From contig NC_063445.1 of assembly GCF_020379485.1 (NCBI RefSeq), positions 55,949,422 through 56,013,421 of the forward strand: a DNA stretch of 64,000 bases, given 5' to 3'. This document shows, piece after piece, positions 1 to 16,559 of the stretch. The notes under the pieces were generated by a model. The model did no database searches. It saw only the letters and a list, made by a program, of their open reading frames with translations, and was not told the origin of the DNA. The stretch's first letter is position 1. Each line of letters starts with the position of its first letter. Source of the DNA: Brassica napus (lineage: Eukaryota; Streptophyta; Magnoliopsida; Brassicales; Brassicaceae). The translations under genes and the position numbers were made by a program.

Positions 1-766
1 TTGTGGATGATACGGTTGCTCCAGATAAACCATTGGACTTCGCAGTAGTTTCCCGCCTGAAAAGGTTCTCTGCAATGAACAAACTTAAGAAGATGGCTTT
101 ACGCGTAGTTGCAGAGAAACTCTCTGAGGAAGAAATCGGTGGGTTGAAAGAACTGTTCAAGATGATAGACAGAGACAACAGTGGGACCATCACCTTTGAA
201 GAGTTGAAAGATTGTATCAGACGTGTTGGGTCAGAGCTTGTGGAATCAGAGATCCAAGAACTCTTGCAAGCAGTAACTAGCTACTCTCTTCTTACTATTA
301 ACTTTCACCAAGTCATCATCTTATGATTGTGTGTGTGTGTGTGTGTGTGTGTCAGGCTGATGTTGATGAGAGTGGAACAATTGACTATGGAGAGTTTTTG
401 GCTGCAACAATCCACTTGAACAAGCTGGAGAGAGAGGAGAATCTAGTGGCTGCATTCTCTTTCTTTGACAAAGATTCATGTGGCTGCATCACTCTGGAAG
501 AACTCCAACAGGCTTGGAAGCAGTTTGGTATAAAAGATTCACATCTTGATAAAATGATCAAAGACATCGACCAAGACAATGTAAGAGATCTTTTACTGTT
601 TCCTTGTGAAGTAGCTGAGAGGAAGTTTAATGGTGTTTGATTCTTGTAGGATGGACAAATAAACTATGGAGAGTTTGTGGCAATGATGAGGAAAGGAAAT
701 GGCAATGTTGGGATCAGCCGGAGAACAATGAGGAACACTCTTAACTTTGAGAATCTTCATTCCTGA
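1..766 (+). CDS. CPK12: CPK12-like calcium-dependent protein kinase, copy A, 3' part (window-edge partial)
   Basis: This is the C-terminal regulatory half of a CDPK; the kinase domain lies off the left edge. Exons read 1-272, 356-580 and 650-766, joined by GT-AG introns, and end in TGA. The translation enters at the [11 protein letters not shown] segment after the kinase domain, passes the autoinhibitory junction ([18 protein letters not shown]) and then four EF-hands: [39 protein letters not shown] and [13 protein letters not shown]. In the family these hands bind Ca2+ and release the pseudosubstrate junction. The third loop has Cys at position 5, where Asp, Ser or Asn is usual. Intron 329-355 is a TG microsatellite. 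The stretch matches the 3' half of the gene at 18310-20216, but lacks that copy's 4-base insertion and reads cleanly. The family call is firm; CPK12 orthology rests on remembered similarity and synteny. Confidence 0.9.
329..352 (+). repeat. TG dinucleotide microsatellite in a CDPK intron
   Basis: A run of about 12 TG units directly precedes the splice acceptor of the intron between the first and second EF-hand exons of copy A. The same run occurs at 19779-19802. Copy B has a shorter interrupted run at 4331-4343. Confidence 0.85.
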
Positions 767-1329
767 GTGAATGACTAAACTTTTCATTTTACTGAAAGTT
801 TCTTGATAGAACTTTCTGTTTTGAACCCGTTGTGTTTTCAATAAAACCAATTCTGACCAGTGTAATTGGAATCAAGCTCTTAATAGTCATTAAACATTTG
901 ATCATGCTAGTTCTTTTTACCAGTTATCGGAGGTTCTCTGTTACAAAATGTTTGGACTTAATATAATGTCTTGAAATGTTGAATTTAATAACTTTACCAA
1001 AACAGTTTTTAAAAGTGAAAACAAAAAGAAATTAAGAAACAATAACTTAAAAGAGTCTTGAAACCTGTTTAGATTTAGAGAGAGGGAGAAAAGATTTGTT
1101 TAGTCTTCTTCATTACCAGTGGTCAAGCTTCTTCTATCAACTCCCATGTTTAAGATTAGTTAATAATTAGTCTTTTTTGAATAAACTGCTCTGAAATTGA
1201 GAAAAAGCTTCACTAAGATTAGCAAGGTCTCTTTAACATATCCTACGGTTTTTAGATTATTCAAGTTTACAATATTTGATTGGTGGCTAGGTTTAATTGC
1301 ATAGAAGAAGAGGATAGAGAGAGAGAGAG
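767..1329 (+). other. Intergenic: 3' UTR of CDPK copy A, then AT-rich spacer
   Basis: It contains AATAAA-like signals (about 840) just after the stop codon of copy A, then AT-rich sequence leading into a GA-rich leader (about 1306-1329) in front of the DnaJ relict. No ORF or RNA gene is recognised. Duplicated at 20217-20777. Confidence 0.6.
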
Positions 1330-2092
1330 ATGGAGGGTTTTGTGGATCATTATATATTATCCTCTGGAGAGGAAGCTCTGAAGCTCAGCGAGAAAGAGAT
1401 GTCAAAAGCATTCAAGTTGAAAGCCTTGAACTTACATAAACGCCAAGATGATCCCAAGTGGATCTGGAGCTGGTGCTAGTGTTCAGCTTGATAAGGAGAG
1501 AGTGTTGAAGGTTTCTTGATTTGGTGAAGGTTATACAGCGGGAAGGCTCAGAGAGAAGTGTTTGAAAAGTTTGGTGGGGTTTGAAGATGTTGTCATCAGG
1601 AGTACCATAGAGAAATGCTCTGCTCTTATTGTAATGGCTACAAAAGATGAAGCTGTGAGTATTAACTTGGTGTTATGTCAAAAGTCAAATGGTGGATTAT
1701 TTCTTTTTTTTTCTCTCTCTTGTAGGTAGCAGTGACGAGAACATTGTGTGGTGATCTCTCTAATCCATTGCTGGTTGTACCGCTACAGAGAGCACAAACC
1801 GATTTTGTGACCGCCAAGAAATCTGCAGAAGCAGAACCACAGAGGAACATAGTTGGTGATGGTTATCAAGCTTATGAAAACGATGTCATGGAAAGATTGA
1901 AAAAAGGTATTTTCTACTTAAGGTTTGGTATTTTGTTGCTTATGCTTTAGTGTTTTCGGTTTAAAATTTAAGGTTTATGATTCAGGTTTTAGTGTTTAGA
2001 GTTTAAAGTTTACTGTTTAAAAACTTTTTTCAAAACTCTGATATATTACTCTTTTCCATCTTGAATAGGCGGGTATGAACCAGAAACGATAA
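1330..2092 (+). pseudogene. DnaJ/RRM protein gene relict upstream of CDPK copy B
   Basis: Remnant of a DnaJ-domain plus RRM-like protein gene (the Arabidopsis neighbour of CPK12, At5g23590 by memory). It opens with ATG and MEGFVDHYILSSGEEALKL, then runs into an internal deletion that removes the HPD signature (LHKRQDDPK) and most of the middle of the protein; TAG follows. Downstream pieces remain readable: an RRM-like segment (VIRS, ALIVMATKDEA), an exon TRTLCGDLSNPLLVVPLQRAQ, and the terminal AGMNQKR before TAA at 2090-2092. It seems to have been carried along in the tandem duplication of the adjacent CDPK and then decayed. A less deleted relative lies at 16560-17849; an almost identical copy is at 20778-21537. 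Confidence 0.8.
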
Positions 2093-2558
2093 TGGGGCAA
2101 GTAATCCACATGATCAAGAGTTGAGCTTCTTTTAGTCCAAAGTGGTCGTCCCTCACAGCCTCGCCGAACAAGGTTTAAGCGTACATCAAATGTCATATCA
2201 ATTATTTTGAAGAAGATACACAACGTGTCTAAAATATATAATTTATACTTTTAGCATATCTTTTATTCAAGTTTGGGTGAAACAGGAAGTGTTATGGCAT
2301 GAAATGAGACCATGTGAACACGTTTTTCCATTATCTAGTGTCCTAGGAAGCGAATACGTAGATACCTACTATACATAAAAAATATTAACTTGATTTTGTT
2401 GGTCAATGAAAATATCTGTAACACCTAATGATTACTATTTGATTATATTATCATTTGTCTGCCCAATAAAAGTGTTCTTCACTTGTCTCTCTTCAATACC
2501 TTCAAGTCAGTTTCTTTCCTTATTATTTTTTTTTCCTCTCTGTCAGACTCGCAAAACT
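2093..2558 (+). promoter_or_regulatory. Upstream region of CDPK copy B
   Basis: About 465 bp between the DnaJ relict and the ATG. Blocks at about 2190-2360 (around TGTCATATCAATTATTTTGA and GGCATGAAATGAGA) recur before copy A' (about 17940-18120) and copy C (about 6255-6410), so this is the conserved proximal promoter of the tandem family. A pyrimidine-rich leader precedes the ATG. No individual element is assigned. Confidence 0.5.
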
Positions 2559-4813
<2,255 letters not shown>

Positions 4814-5522
4814 TTATGAGTAGTGTAATTGGAATCAAGCTCTTAAACAGTTATCAAACATTGTTCTCAGAGGTTTAGCTCTCTGGTACAAAATGGTATG
4901 TGGCCTTAATATAATGTGTGTCTTGACATGTGTGACATTAATAACTTTACCAAAGCAGTTTAACATGTGAGATTTATGCGGTTTAACTTTACAAAGTGGT
5001 GACATGTTGTATTAGTGTTGAATTACAATAAAGTTTTAATTCGATTTAACTCACAGTAAAAATTATGTAGTTATAAACCGTAGATTTATGTATTGTTTGT
5101 TGTAAAAATTTATTATATTTTAAAATAATTGACAGTTAAAGTTTTGATGTATAAGTTGAAGTATGTTTTAAAAATATGAATATCTGTAATAATATTATTT
5201 ATATAAATTTGCTAAAATAAACTAGAGAAACTAAAATAAATTAAATTTAAAAATAATTAATTTAAGAAAATATACATAAATATATGTATATACTATAACA
5301 AATGGTATCTATATATTTACAAATATTTTTGTGTAAAAACTTCAGTTACCAAATAGACAGTTAAAGTTATAGGACAATTTCGTTTAATAGTTTAAATAAA
5401 AATATTTTGAAATTTTATTAATTGATATTAAAAACAAGTGAAATCATGGTCATGTTACAATTTTATAAATTATTGATTTGTACTTTATAATGCATAAATT
5501 GTATGAAAATTATAAATGATAA

Positions 5523-5627
<105 letters not shown>

Positions 5628-6419
5628 CAATTATTACAAATTTAATAAGAAAATTGATAAAATAAAAAATTTTAAATTTAAATAACAAAAGCTAATTAAA
5701 TAAATAGTAAATATTTTTATGTAAGCTTATTATTGTTACCAAACGTAATTAACATTTAAAATTACAGGGACTATTTTATTAGACAAATTCAAATAAGAAG
5801 AAGTTTATGCAATATTTTTCTAACAAACAAATAGTTGTTTTTTTTTTGTTGAAGAATTTTTACCAATTAAAAAAAAAAGAAACATGGGACATAATCTTAA
5901 AGTAACGTGGAAGTGGGATTTTAATTAAAAAAAAAATTCTTATAAACTATTAACTCAAAAAATGAATACATGGAATTTTCTTTGATGTTGAATAAGTGTT
6001 TGAGTTATCAACTTAACAAAAGATGTAACTCAAAATTGTATGTCAATTATAACACATAATAACTCAAAAAAATTGATTCTACTTCATGAATGGTGGTAAT
6101 ATTTTGAGTTATATTATAACTCAAACTAAATCATGGCTAATGCATGTCACCAATCAAAGCAGTTGTTTTCTTCTTTTTCTCTGATCAACTTCTTATATGT
6201 TAATTGTTTTCTGTAATTAGAGAATGTTCAACAAGTTTCTGTGTTGCATCCAAAGTCATATCAATTATTTTGAAGAAACACACAAACGTGCTGAAACTAT
6301 ATAATTATATTTTTATCATATGAAACTCAAGTTTAAAATAAACAGGCAAATCTGATATCATGAAATGAGATCATCTGACCATGTTTTTGCCATTATCATG
6401 TTGTATGTTCTATATCTTA

Positions 6420-6731
6420 GAGCATCTCCAAAGGCACTCTATTTTTTCCTCTATAATTTACACTAAAATAGAGTAACTCTATTATAGAGTTAAATTTGCT
6501 CCAATGGTTCACTCTATAATAGAGTTACTCTATAATAGAGTGAAATATAGAGTAATCATATTTTTTTACTCTAAATATAGAGTGAAAAAAAAAGAATACT
6601 CTATATTTCACTCTATTATAGAGTAAACTATTATAGAGTGAACCATTGGAGCAAATTCAACTCTATAATAGAGTTACTCTATTTTAGAGTGAAATATAGA
6701 GGAAATTATAGAGTGTGATTGGAGAGAGGTC
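6420..6731. mobile_element. Foldback MITE (GAGCATCTCC ends) upstream of CDPK copy C
   Basis: A roughly 310-bp non-coding palindrome made of repeated CTCTATAATAGAGT-like words. The left end GAGCATCTCCAAAGG mirrors the right end, and an inner pair GCTCCAATGGTTCAC (6498) / its complement ending at 6652 forms a second set of arms, so it may be nested or a multi-arm foldback. This is a common plant MITE architecture; the superfamily is not assigned. A near-identical copy lies at 25802-26112. Confidence 0.8.
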
Positions 6732-7043
6732 TACAACTCACCATGCTCATTGCACATTATATATAAAAATATTAACTTATGTTTTTGGTCAATGAAATGT
6801 TCAATTAATTCATATATATCTGTAACAGCTAATAATTACTAGCTGACAACTTATTCAACTAAAACAACCAAGTCAAGTAATTAATAACTTGCCATTCATT
6901 ATTCATTTAATGTGAAAAGAAAAGAAAAAAACTCAAATGGGAAGCTAATTCAATAAAAGTTGTGTTAAATTCCCTCTCTTCAGTTCTTTCCTCATTGTTT
7001 CTTCTTCATCTTTTCCAAAGAACAAGTCAAGACTCTGAAAACT

Positions 7044-8820
<1,777 letters not shown>

Positions 8821-8920
8821 NNNNNNNNNNNNNNNNNNNNNNNNNNNNNNNNNNNNNNNNNNNNNNNNNNNNNNNNNNNNNNNNNNNNNNNNNNNNNNNN
8901 NNNNNNNNNNNNNNNNNNNN
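8821..8920. other. Assembly gap of 100 Ns
   Basis: Exactly 100 Ns, the conventional size for a gap of unknown length. CDPK exon sequence is on the left and P5-ATPase exon sequence on the right. The junction does not represent a real gene fusion. Confidence 0.99.
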
Positions 8921-11900
8921 AGGCTGCACTTAAAGGAATTGACTGGAGTTACAAATCTGATGAAAAGGCCTTGCCAAAAAGGTGTCTGATTGTACTTTTT
9001 ATTAATCTCGTATTCTATTGTCCTCATACTTTGTCTAAACGGTGCCTACTTACACTGTGGTTACCGTGCATAGATTTGAGATGAGAGGCTACTATAAGGA
9101 TGCGTACTACATTGATATAATGGTTTTCTTCTTCTTTGTTCATGGTTTTATGTTCTATTGAACGGATATTCAGGCATTCTGACTGGACAGCGTAAATTAA
9201 AAAAAATGATGTCTACCTGTGAAGCAGTTGACTAGGGAATACGGGAACTAAAGTACACATAGAAAATGTTAGCTGATAGTATTACATTACCTGAGATAAT
9301 GCGGTAGGCTCTGCTTCAATATTTTTCACATTCTGCGTCTCGGAATCTTGCGTACCTATCACTTTCTTTGAAGCTATTATCATATACACCTTAATGGTTT
9401 CGCCCTAAGTATGATAATCTCTAGTTCTGTTAATCTTGAAATCTGTTTAAAGAGCCGTGTGCACATATGAAGAAGATTGATTCTCATTGTTCTATGTTAT
9501 CCGCTGCAGAGGAAATGGCAACTCGGTGCAGATTATGCAGAGATACCATTTTGCTTCGCATCTGAAGAGAATGTCAGTTATCGTTTGTATTCAGCAGGAA
9601 TATTTTGTATTTGTGAAGGTCTGCTTGATAAATTATTTTCGTTGGCTAAATTTTATCAGTAAATCCAGATCTAAATGTTGAATGCTTGTTAACTTATCAG
9701 GGTGCACCAGAGACCATCCAAGATAGACTTGTGGATGTGCCAGCAGCATATATGAAACATATAAGAGATACACACGCCAAGGATCTCGAGTTCTGGCCCT
9801 TGCATTTAAACGACTTCCTGATATGACGGTAGTTACGCATGCTCTAACTTCACTGATATGCTTTACAGACGTAGAGAATAGAAGTCCACTATGTCAGAAG
9901 TCTTACTTTCTTAGGTCTTATGGTGAAATAGTTAGTTATCTGTTTGTTCTTAGTTCTTACGTACTTAACAATATTAACATCCAGCTTCTTTTAGCTCCGG
10001 ACTATGCAAGCCTCTGCTGATCAGCTTTTAAGATTTACCTAACGTGTATTGTAATGTTGACCAGGCCAGTGAAGTTAGAGACATGGACCGAGATGCTGTT
10101 GAGAATGACCTTACTTTTGCTGGGTTTGCGGTAATGGCATTTTACTCTTATGAAGCTTTACTTTCTTCATTTTTGTAAATTGTAAAATGGTCTGGTATCG
10201 AAATTGTTTCCTAATGGTTTATAATGCATCACAGGTCTTCAATTGCCCCATTAGATCAGATTCAGCTACCGTTCTGTTAGAGTTGAAGAATTCATCTCAT
10301 GATTTGGTATTTACTGTGTTCTCATTATGCAAACAGACTCGTGTATTAGTTGGCCTCTCTTTTTCCACTCAGTACAAATTGCCTGCAAAGCAGCTATCTC
10401 AGAATCAGTTCAAATGATATAAATGACTATGAGTTTGAGTTTCAGTTGATATGTCTTTTTCTTGCACAGTGCTCATTCTTTCTTTAATAATTAGATACAC
10501 GGGATGCCTATCCTACTTTCATGATTTCAGGTGATGATTACTGGTGATCAGGCATTGACAGCTTGTCATGTTGCAAGCAAAGTGCACATTGTATCAACCC
10601 AGTCTTAATTCTTAGCCAGTCAAGGCCTGGAGCTGAATATAAGTGGATGTCACCTGATGAGAAGGAGATCATACCCTACAGGTGCAGTCAATTTAATCAC
10701 ATTTACTGTAGAACTAATGCAAATTCGTATCCTCATCTTGTACAAGGCAGTATATGTTGTGACACTAGTCTCCATGGTCTTTTTTTTTCTTCTTGCTTCT
10801 GACTGAGATAGGATGACATGATTTTGTTTACAGTGACAAAGAGATCGAAACCCTTGCTGAAACGCATGATTTATGCATTGGAGGAGACAGCATTGAAATG
10901 CTACAGGCTACATCGGCTACTGTGAGAGTCATTCCATTTGTTAAAGTAAGCATATCTTGTAATCTTAATCACTTGATTTATTATTTCTAAATACCTATAA
11001 GTAATAGAGTCTGACTCCTTACCATTTCTCCTTTCCAGGTTTTTGCGAGAGTTGCTCCACAGCAGAAGGAGCTAATCTTAACCACCTTTAAAGCGGTAGG
11101 AAGGGGAACTCTGATGTGTGGGGACGGGACAAATGACGTTGGAGCATTGAAGCAGGTAACGCATATAGAAATTCATTTGGAAGATTGAGGTTTAGCTTTT
11201 TAGATGTCAGGCGAATGATTCATATGCTTTATTCTCTTTCTTTCTTTATTTTGATTGTATTTTTGTTCACAATTCTAGGCCCATGTTGGAGTTGCCTTAC
11301 TGAATACTGTCACTCCTCCCTCGGAATCGTCTAAAGATGATCCAAAGTCGAAGTCAAAAAGCCCAAACAACCATCAGAACCAGCTAAAAACCGCAATTCA
11401 GAATGGAGAAGGATCATCAAAGGCAAAGGCCCCACCCCAAAACCGCCACTTAACTGCTGCGGAATTGCAGAGACAAAAGTTAAAGAAGATGATGGATGAA
11501 CTAAACAGTGATGAAGGTGATGGCCGGTCAGCTCCCGTGGTAAAACTCGGGGATGCATCAATGGCATCTCCCTTCACAGCTAAACACGCGTCGGTCGCCC
11601 CAGTGACGGACATAATCCGACAGGGCCGTAGTACACTTGTGACGACTCTTCAGATGTTCAAAATTCTCGGTCTCAACTGTCTCGCCACAGCTTACGTCCT
11701 AAGTGTTATGTACTTGGACGGTGTGAAGCTCGGTGATGTCCAGGCAACAATCAGCGGCGTCTTAACAGCTGCGTTTTTCCTCTTCATATCCCATGCTCGA
11801 CCGCTTCAAACCCTCTCTGCAGAGCGACCACACCCGAGTGTCTTCTCCGTGTACCTCTTCCTCTCTCTCCTTGGACAGTTCGCTGTCCACATAACCTTCT

Positions 11901-12345
11901 TGATCTACTCCGTGAAGGAAGCTGAGAAACACATGCCCGAGGAATGCATCGAACCAGACGCCACGTTCCATCCTAACCTGGTGAACACGGTGTCGTACAT
12001 GGTGAGCATGATGCTTCAGGTGGCGACTTTCGCTGTGAACTACATGGGACACCCCTTAACCAGAGTATCAGAGAAAACAAACCTTTCTTCTACGCGCTCA
12101 TCGCTGGAGCAGGGTTCTTCACCGTGATTGCATCTGATCTCTTCAGGGACTTAAACGATTCGCTGAAGCTGGTGCCTCTGCCTGAAGGTATGAGGGATAA
12201 GCTTCTCCTCTGGGCTTTGCTAATGTTCGTCATCTGCTACTCGTGGGAGAGGTTGCTCAGGTGGGCTTTCCCTGGTAAGATTCCTTCGTGGAAGCATAAG
12301 CAGAGAAGTGTCACTGCGAATCTGGAGAAGAAGAAGAAGGTATAA
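8921..12345 (+). CDS. PDR2: P5-type cation-transporting ATPase (PDR2/MIA type), 3' part
   Basis: C-terminal portion of an ER P5 P-type ATPase. In Arabidopsis the homologue acts in phosphate-deficiency responses in roots and in male gametogenesis. Exons: 8921-8981, 9510-9618, 9701-9828, 10065-10130, 10235-10306, 10531-10681, 10834-10945, 11039-11155 and 11279-12345. Seen: [19 protein letters not shown], the nucleotide-domain segment [28 protein letters not shown], the P-domain hinge [20 protein letters not shown], then the transmembrane block ([20 protein letters not shown] onward) and a lysine-rich tail ending KKKKV. The phosphorylated DKTGT region and N-terminus are missing beyond the gap. 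Two one-base deletions relative to the family break the frame, near 10597 (before PVLIL) and near 12056 (GHP-FNQ); both look like sequence errors. Confidence 0.9.
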
Positions 12346-13354
12346 AAAGAAGAGCCAGACAGGGTTATAGGTTCAGGTAAAACAATCAATACAATTTTAA
12401 CTCGAGAGATGTTGGGTTTTGGGATCTTGTTTCTGCTGAAGCTTTGAGGACATGAGCATAGGTCTCTCTGGTTAAGACATTTTGTTCTCATTTCTTAACT
12501 TTTTTTTTGGTTACTCTCTAAGAAAGCACACATTTCTCAAATACTTGAACTAAAATGTAAGGGGTTTACATTAGTCTCTACCTCTTGTTCCTTGCTTCCA
12601 TTTTATTTCGTTTCTCAGTTCTGTTTAGAGGATCTGAAAACTTGTATGCCTGTTTTCGAAACATTAAATCAGACTTGAGACCTGTTACTCTGCTAGACTA
12701 ATAAATTGAAACCAGTCAAAACGATTAGTGTCTAACGTTCTGATTTCGCCTTATTATATAAGCGTGAGTAATACTGTGGCTTCGAATGGTGACGAAACGC
12801 CTGCAACCGCTCCGCTGTGAGTACTATATATTTTTGTTACTATTACAACTGCTTGTCTCGCAGTTGTCACGCACGTCTCTGATGGTGCCCGTGTGTGAAG
12901 GTGCACGTTTGCTAGACTGTCTGGTTCACTACCTTTGGGTGCTAAACCGTCTGGTTCTGTTAGACCAACGACACTATTCTCACTTCCTAGTGGTAAAAAA
13001 CCACTACGAAAAAAAATTAAAATTTATTATTACCAATAACGGCGGCAAATACTGAAAAGGGAGAAGCAGATAAGTTTTTTTAGGGATTTTAGCGGTTTTA
13101 GGGCTCTCCTCAACAACCACTATCGACAGCTATTGTTTTCAATTTCCTCTACTTTGTCTGGTTCGTTCGTCTCTCCACCTCCTCCTCGATCCTAAAGGTG
13201 CCGCCTCTCTCATCTCAAAATCTCTCGATTTAAGCCTTCTCTGTTTTCAATTTTAGATCGCGATTATTCCATCTGCATCATTTAGGTATCACTTGACTCT
13301 TTCCCTCTTATTTTACTTGTAGCTTGAAATGTGAATCGCTAGAGCCTATGTAAG
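12346..13354. other. Intergenic: PDR2 3' UTR and promoter/5' UTR of the DYAD-like gene
   Basis: About 1 kb. The left part is transcript trailer. The right part (about 13080-13354) is a pyrimidine-rich 5' leader before the ATG. ORFs here have no family signature and are rejected. Confidence 0.6.
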
Positions 13355-15566
13355 ATGTCTGAGAAGAAGCTTCGTCCCATCAAGCTGAATCGTTATACCA
13401 TGATGGGAGAAGATAACAGCTCCTCTAGGAACGCCTTGGTCAAAGTCAAGTTAGAGAAGGACAAGCACGTGTCCTCAGGCTCCTCCAGCAAAGCCATTGT
13501 CACAGTCAAGCTAGAGAAGGAAGAAGAAGAAGAGGGCTTTCATCATGTAACTAGAAGCGTCCTGAAAAGAAACAACTCTCTCAATCACTAGATAACAACT
13601 CTCTCGTTGCAGTCAGTCAAGAGTGAAAACTACACCTTCGAGAAACAGAGAACCACTCGTTGGAGTACTAATAGGTAACAAAAGACGTCGCCTTTAACAT
13701 CATTCACACTTACCCTTTATATAAAGTCGAGACCTTTTGTAGGGTTGATTCCGCGGAGCAAGCAATGGAGGATGTTCTAAAAGGTAGGGTTTCTTTCGAG
13801 AAACCTATCTCACGAGGCGAGTTAAGAGCCATAGCTCGAAAGAGAATCGGTGATACTGGGCTGTTGGATCATTTGCTGAGGCATATCGATGGGAATGTGA
13901 CACCTGGTGGTGCTGATAGGTTTAGGAGGTGTTACAATACCGAAGGAGCCATGCAGTATTGGCTAGAGAGTGCTGATTTGCTTAAGGTGAAATGTGAGTC
14001 TGGTGTTCCTGATCCTAACTGGGTTCCTCCTCCTTGGTGGAAGCTTCAGGGTGTGATTAAACTTGAGCCTGGGGATTGTGAACCGTCCTTTAATCTTAAG
14101 GAAGCAATTGATCAAATGAAGAGGTACTAATGGTTGCAATGTTTGTTGTGTTTTGAAGTTGAGATGTGTTTTGAAATGACGTTTTCTTTGTGGGGGTGTG
14201 CAGTGATTTAAGGAGCTTGTGGCTGATGTGGCTCACATTAAGCGTGAATCTGGAGTTCCTGATACTGATTTGATTCCTTTATCTCAATGGAAGATTAAGA
14301 GATCAGCGCATGAGTCTCCTTTATCTCAATCTTCTGCTGTCTCTTCAAAGCTTAGGGAAGAGATTGATAAAATGAAGAGGTATTATGCTTTCAATATTTT
14401 CTTTGTTTGAAGTCAAGGAGGTGTACTTGTAATCTTATTTTCTTTGCTTCTAATGCAGTGATATCAAGAACCTTGTATCCAAGCCAAAGTTACCAGATCA
14501 TGCTGATGCAAATGAGGTGACCTTTTGAGATTCATTTTTGCTTGTTTGCTTAAGGAATGGTGTGAAGTTAGAGACGCAAAACTGTTCTGTTTGCATTTTT
14601 TTTTCTAGAAACGATTCACGGAATGTATGAAGTGGAAGGTAGAGACTGATAAGAAAATTGCAGAGATCTCAACTTCACTGACTTCAACACAGGTTCAGAC
14701 CCAAAACAAGTAAACAGTATTGTTTGAATCTTCTTGCCTAGGGATGTTTTAACTTAGTGAAGCTTTTGTCTACTTTCTTCGGTTGCAGAGCATGGTTAAG
14801 GAACTAACTTCATGGAAAGATAAAGTAGAACATCAGCTGGTGGGAATTTCAAGCTCGCAGAACAATCTGCAGGCAAATGGGAGCAAATCTCCTCATAATT
14901 GGGAACATCTATTGCATAGTACCAACTTGGATGACTTCACAGTGAATGGTTTTGATCCATGGGATGTTGAAGCTGACCTTACCGATGTTCTTCCACCAAA
15001 TGCTCGCAAAAGCTCTTTCCAAGATCATATGTGGTTTGAGGAACAGTTAGTGCTCAACTCCGAGATGCAAAGGACGGAGAGGTTAGAACTGTTGCTTTGT
15101 TTCTAGGTTAGGCTTTATGGTTTTATATGGTTGTTTAATGTTTTTGCTTCCTTGTTTATCTGTATGACCAGAGGTGATTCCAGAAGCTCCAATCAAGACA
15201 AAGCAGAGTTGACTCCAGGTTCTTCAGTGACTGCAGGTCCAAGATCAGATATTGACGACCCAACTATTCTGTCTCAGGTAACAAATTAGAAACATTGATT
15301 TGGATAATTATTTTAGGAAAATCTGATAGCCTAGATGTCAACCACCCTCCCATCTTCTTACAGCCTTTGCTTCATTCACTACTACACATTGATTTAGTTT
15401 ACATGCAATTTCCCAATGCTTCACATGATGTGAAGGAGTCATGATTTGAGAATCTGATCATGTGTTTTTGTTTCAGGAAACATTGAAAGAGTTGGTGAGC
15501 TGGAAAGCCAAAGCGGAGCAGCAGTTAATGGAAATGTCAGACGCTGTCCGTGCTCTTCAGGGATAG
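13355..15566 (+). CDS. DYAD/SWI1 (AMEIOTIC1)-like nuclear protein
   Basis: Homologue of the Arabidopsis DYAD/SWI1 paralogue (At5g23610 by memory); SWI1/AM1 proteins act in meiotic entry and sister-chromatid cohesion, but the role of this paralogue is unknown. Exons 13355-13546, 13613-13674, 13743-14123, 14204-14379, 14459-14516, 14609-14692, 14789-15081, 15172-15277 and 15477-15566. The signature domain lies in exon 3 (RIGDTGLLDHLLRHIDGNV, RFRRCYNTEGAMQYWLES). Two related units, KCESGVPDPNWVPPPWWK and KRESGVPDTDLIPLSQWK, each lead into a QMKR/KMKR end. Coiled-coil-like segments KELTSWKDKVEHQL and KELVSWKAKAEQQL close the protein. Six ψKxE motifs are present. Summed exon length is one base short of a multiple of three: exon 4 lacks one base near 14212 (TTAAGGAG), probably a sequence error. 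Full length would be about 480 residues. Confidence 0.82.
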
Positions 15567-16559
15567 AGAGTCAATCACACTAGGCCACATGAATGATAGA
15601 TTCACCTACATAGAATCCCTTTGGAGACTTCTTGTACAGGGTTTCTGCGATAACTTGAACAAAGTAAAAAGGAAACACTGAGCTAGAGATTAGTAGGTTT
15701 CTGGAAAGTTTGAGGAACAGGTAGAAGAAGTGATCCTCTTTATCTAAATGTGTTAATTGAAGTTAGAGACAAGGCTTTAATAGTAGTTGTTGCTGTATAT
15801 TCTCTCTGACTACTCTTATTCAACAAGGAAGGTTTTGAGTAATCATTTTTTCTTTCTCATCATCTTTCTGCTATCTGATTAACTTAAGTTTGAATTAGTA
15901 TCTGCTAATTGATCAAAATAGGTACTAATCCCTTTCGTGTTCTCTCATATCATATGAAGATAAAAAGCAGCTTAGTCTAAGACAATAAGCAGCTTAATGA
16001 CCTCCTCCAAAATAGAAGTTTCCATTAAAATGTTAAAACTTAAAAGCATAGAGAGAGAGTTTCACAAAACATGACTCAAGAAACCATTCTTATTTTTTTT
16101 TATTCATTAGTCTTCCAAAATCTAAAAGTTGATTGGAAGATATTGTTTAACCAGAACCGGGGGGGTTTGTGGTTTAAATTGACAATAATAATAGTGGGCC
16201 TAATTAGGCCTAAAGCCCACTTAAAACCTTTAAAGCGGCGTCATTAGACTATAAACGACGTCGTAAGGCTAATAAAGAGCTTAAACTCAAAATCTCCCAG
16301 CAAGTTCAGTTCCATTTTCTTCAATCCACGACGAATCACGCGATCGATTGATTCTTCCTCCTCCTCCTCTTCGACTCCATATCCCTCAGGTATATCGATA
16401 TCTCAAGCACGATATACTTTCTCTATTTCTCGGAATGTCCTTGCTCGAAGTAAACTTCCAAATTCTAGAGCTCCTTTGTGGCTATGTTTAATATTTTGAT
16501 TCGTGGCTATGTTTTAATAGCAATAAAGATAACTCCTTTGTGGTTTTGTGCAATAGAAG
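15567..16559. promoter_or_regulatory. Intergenic with site II-rich promoter of the DnaJ-gene relict
   Basis: The left part is the 3' UTR of the DYAD-like gene. TGGGCC (16195-16200), AGGCCT and AGCCCA (16214-16219) form an inverted cluster of site II-type TGGGCY elements, followed by ACGTCGT/CGACGTCG words (16255-16263) and a pyrimidine-rich leader (about 16310-16390). Such clusters are typical of broadly expressed plant genes. The gene they once served (16560-17849) is broken. Confidence 0.5.

Noticed and set aside
12786..13055. 89-codon ORF between PDR2 and the DYAD-like gene
   Set aside because: No family motif, poor codon character, and position in a 3' flank or promoter; nothing supports expression.
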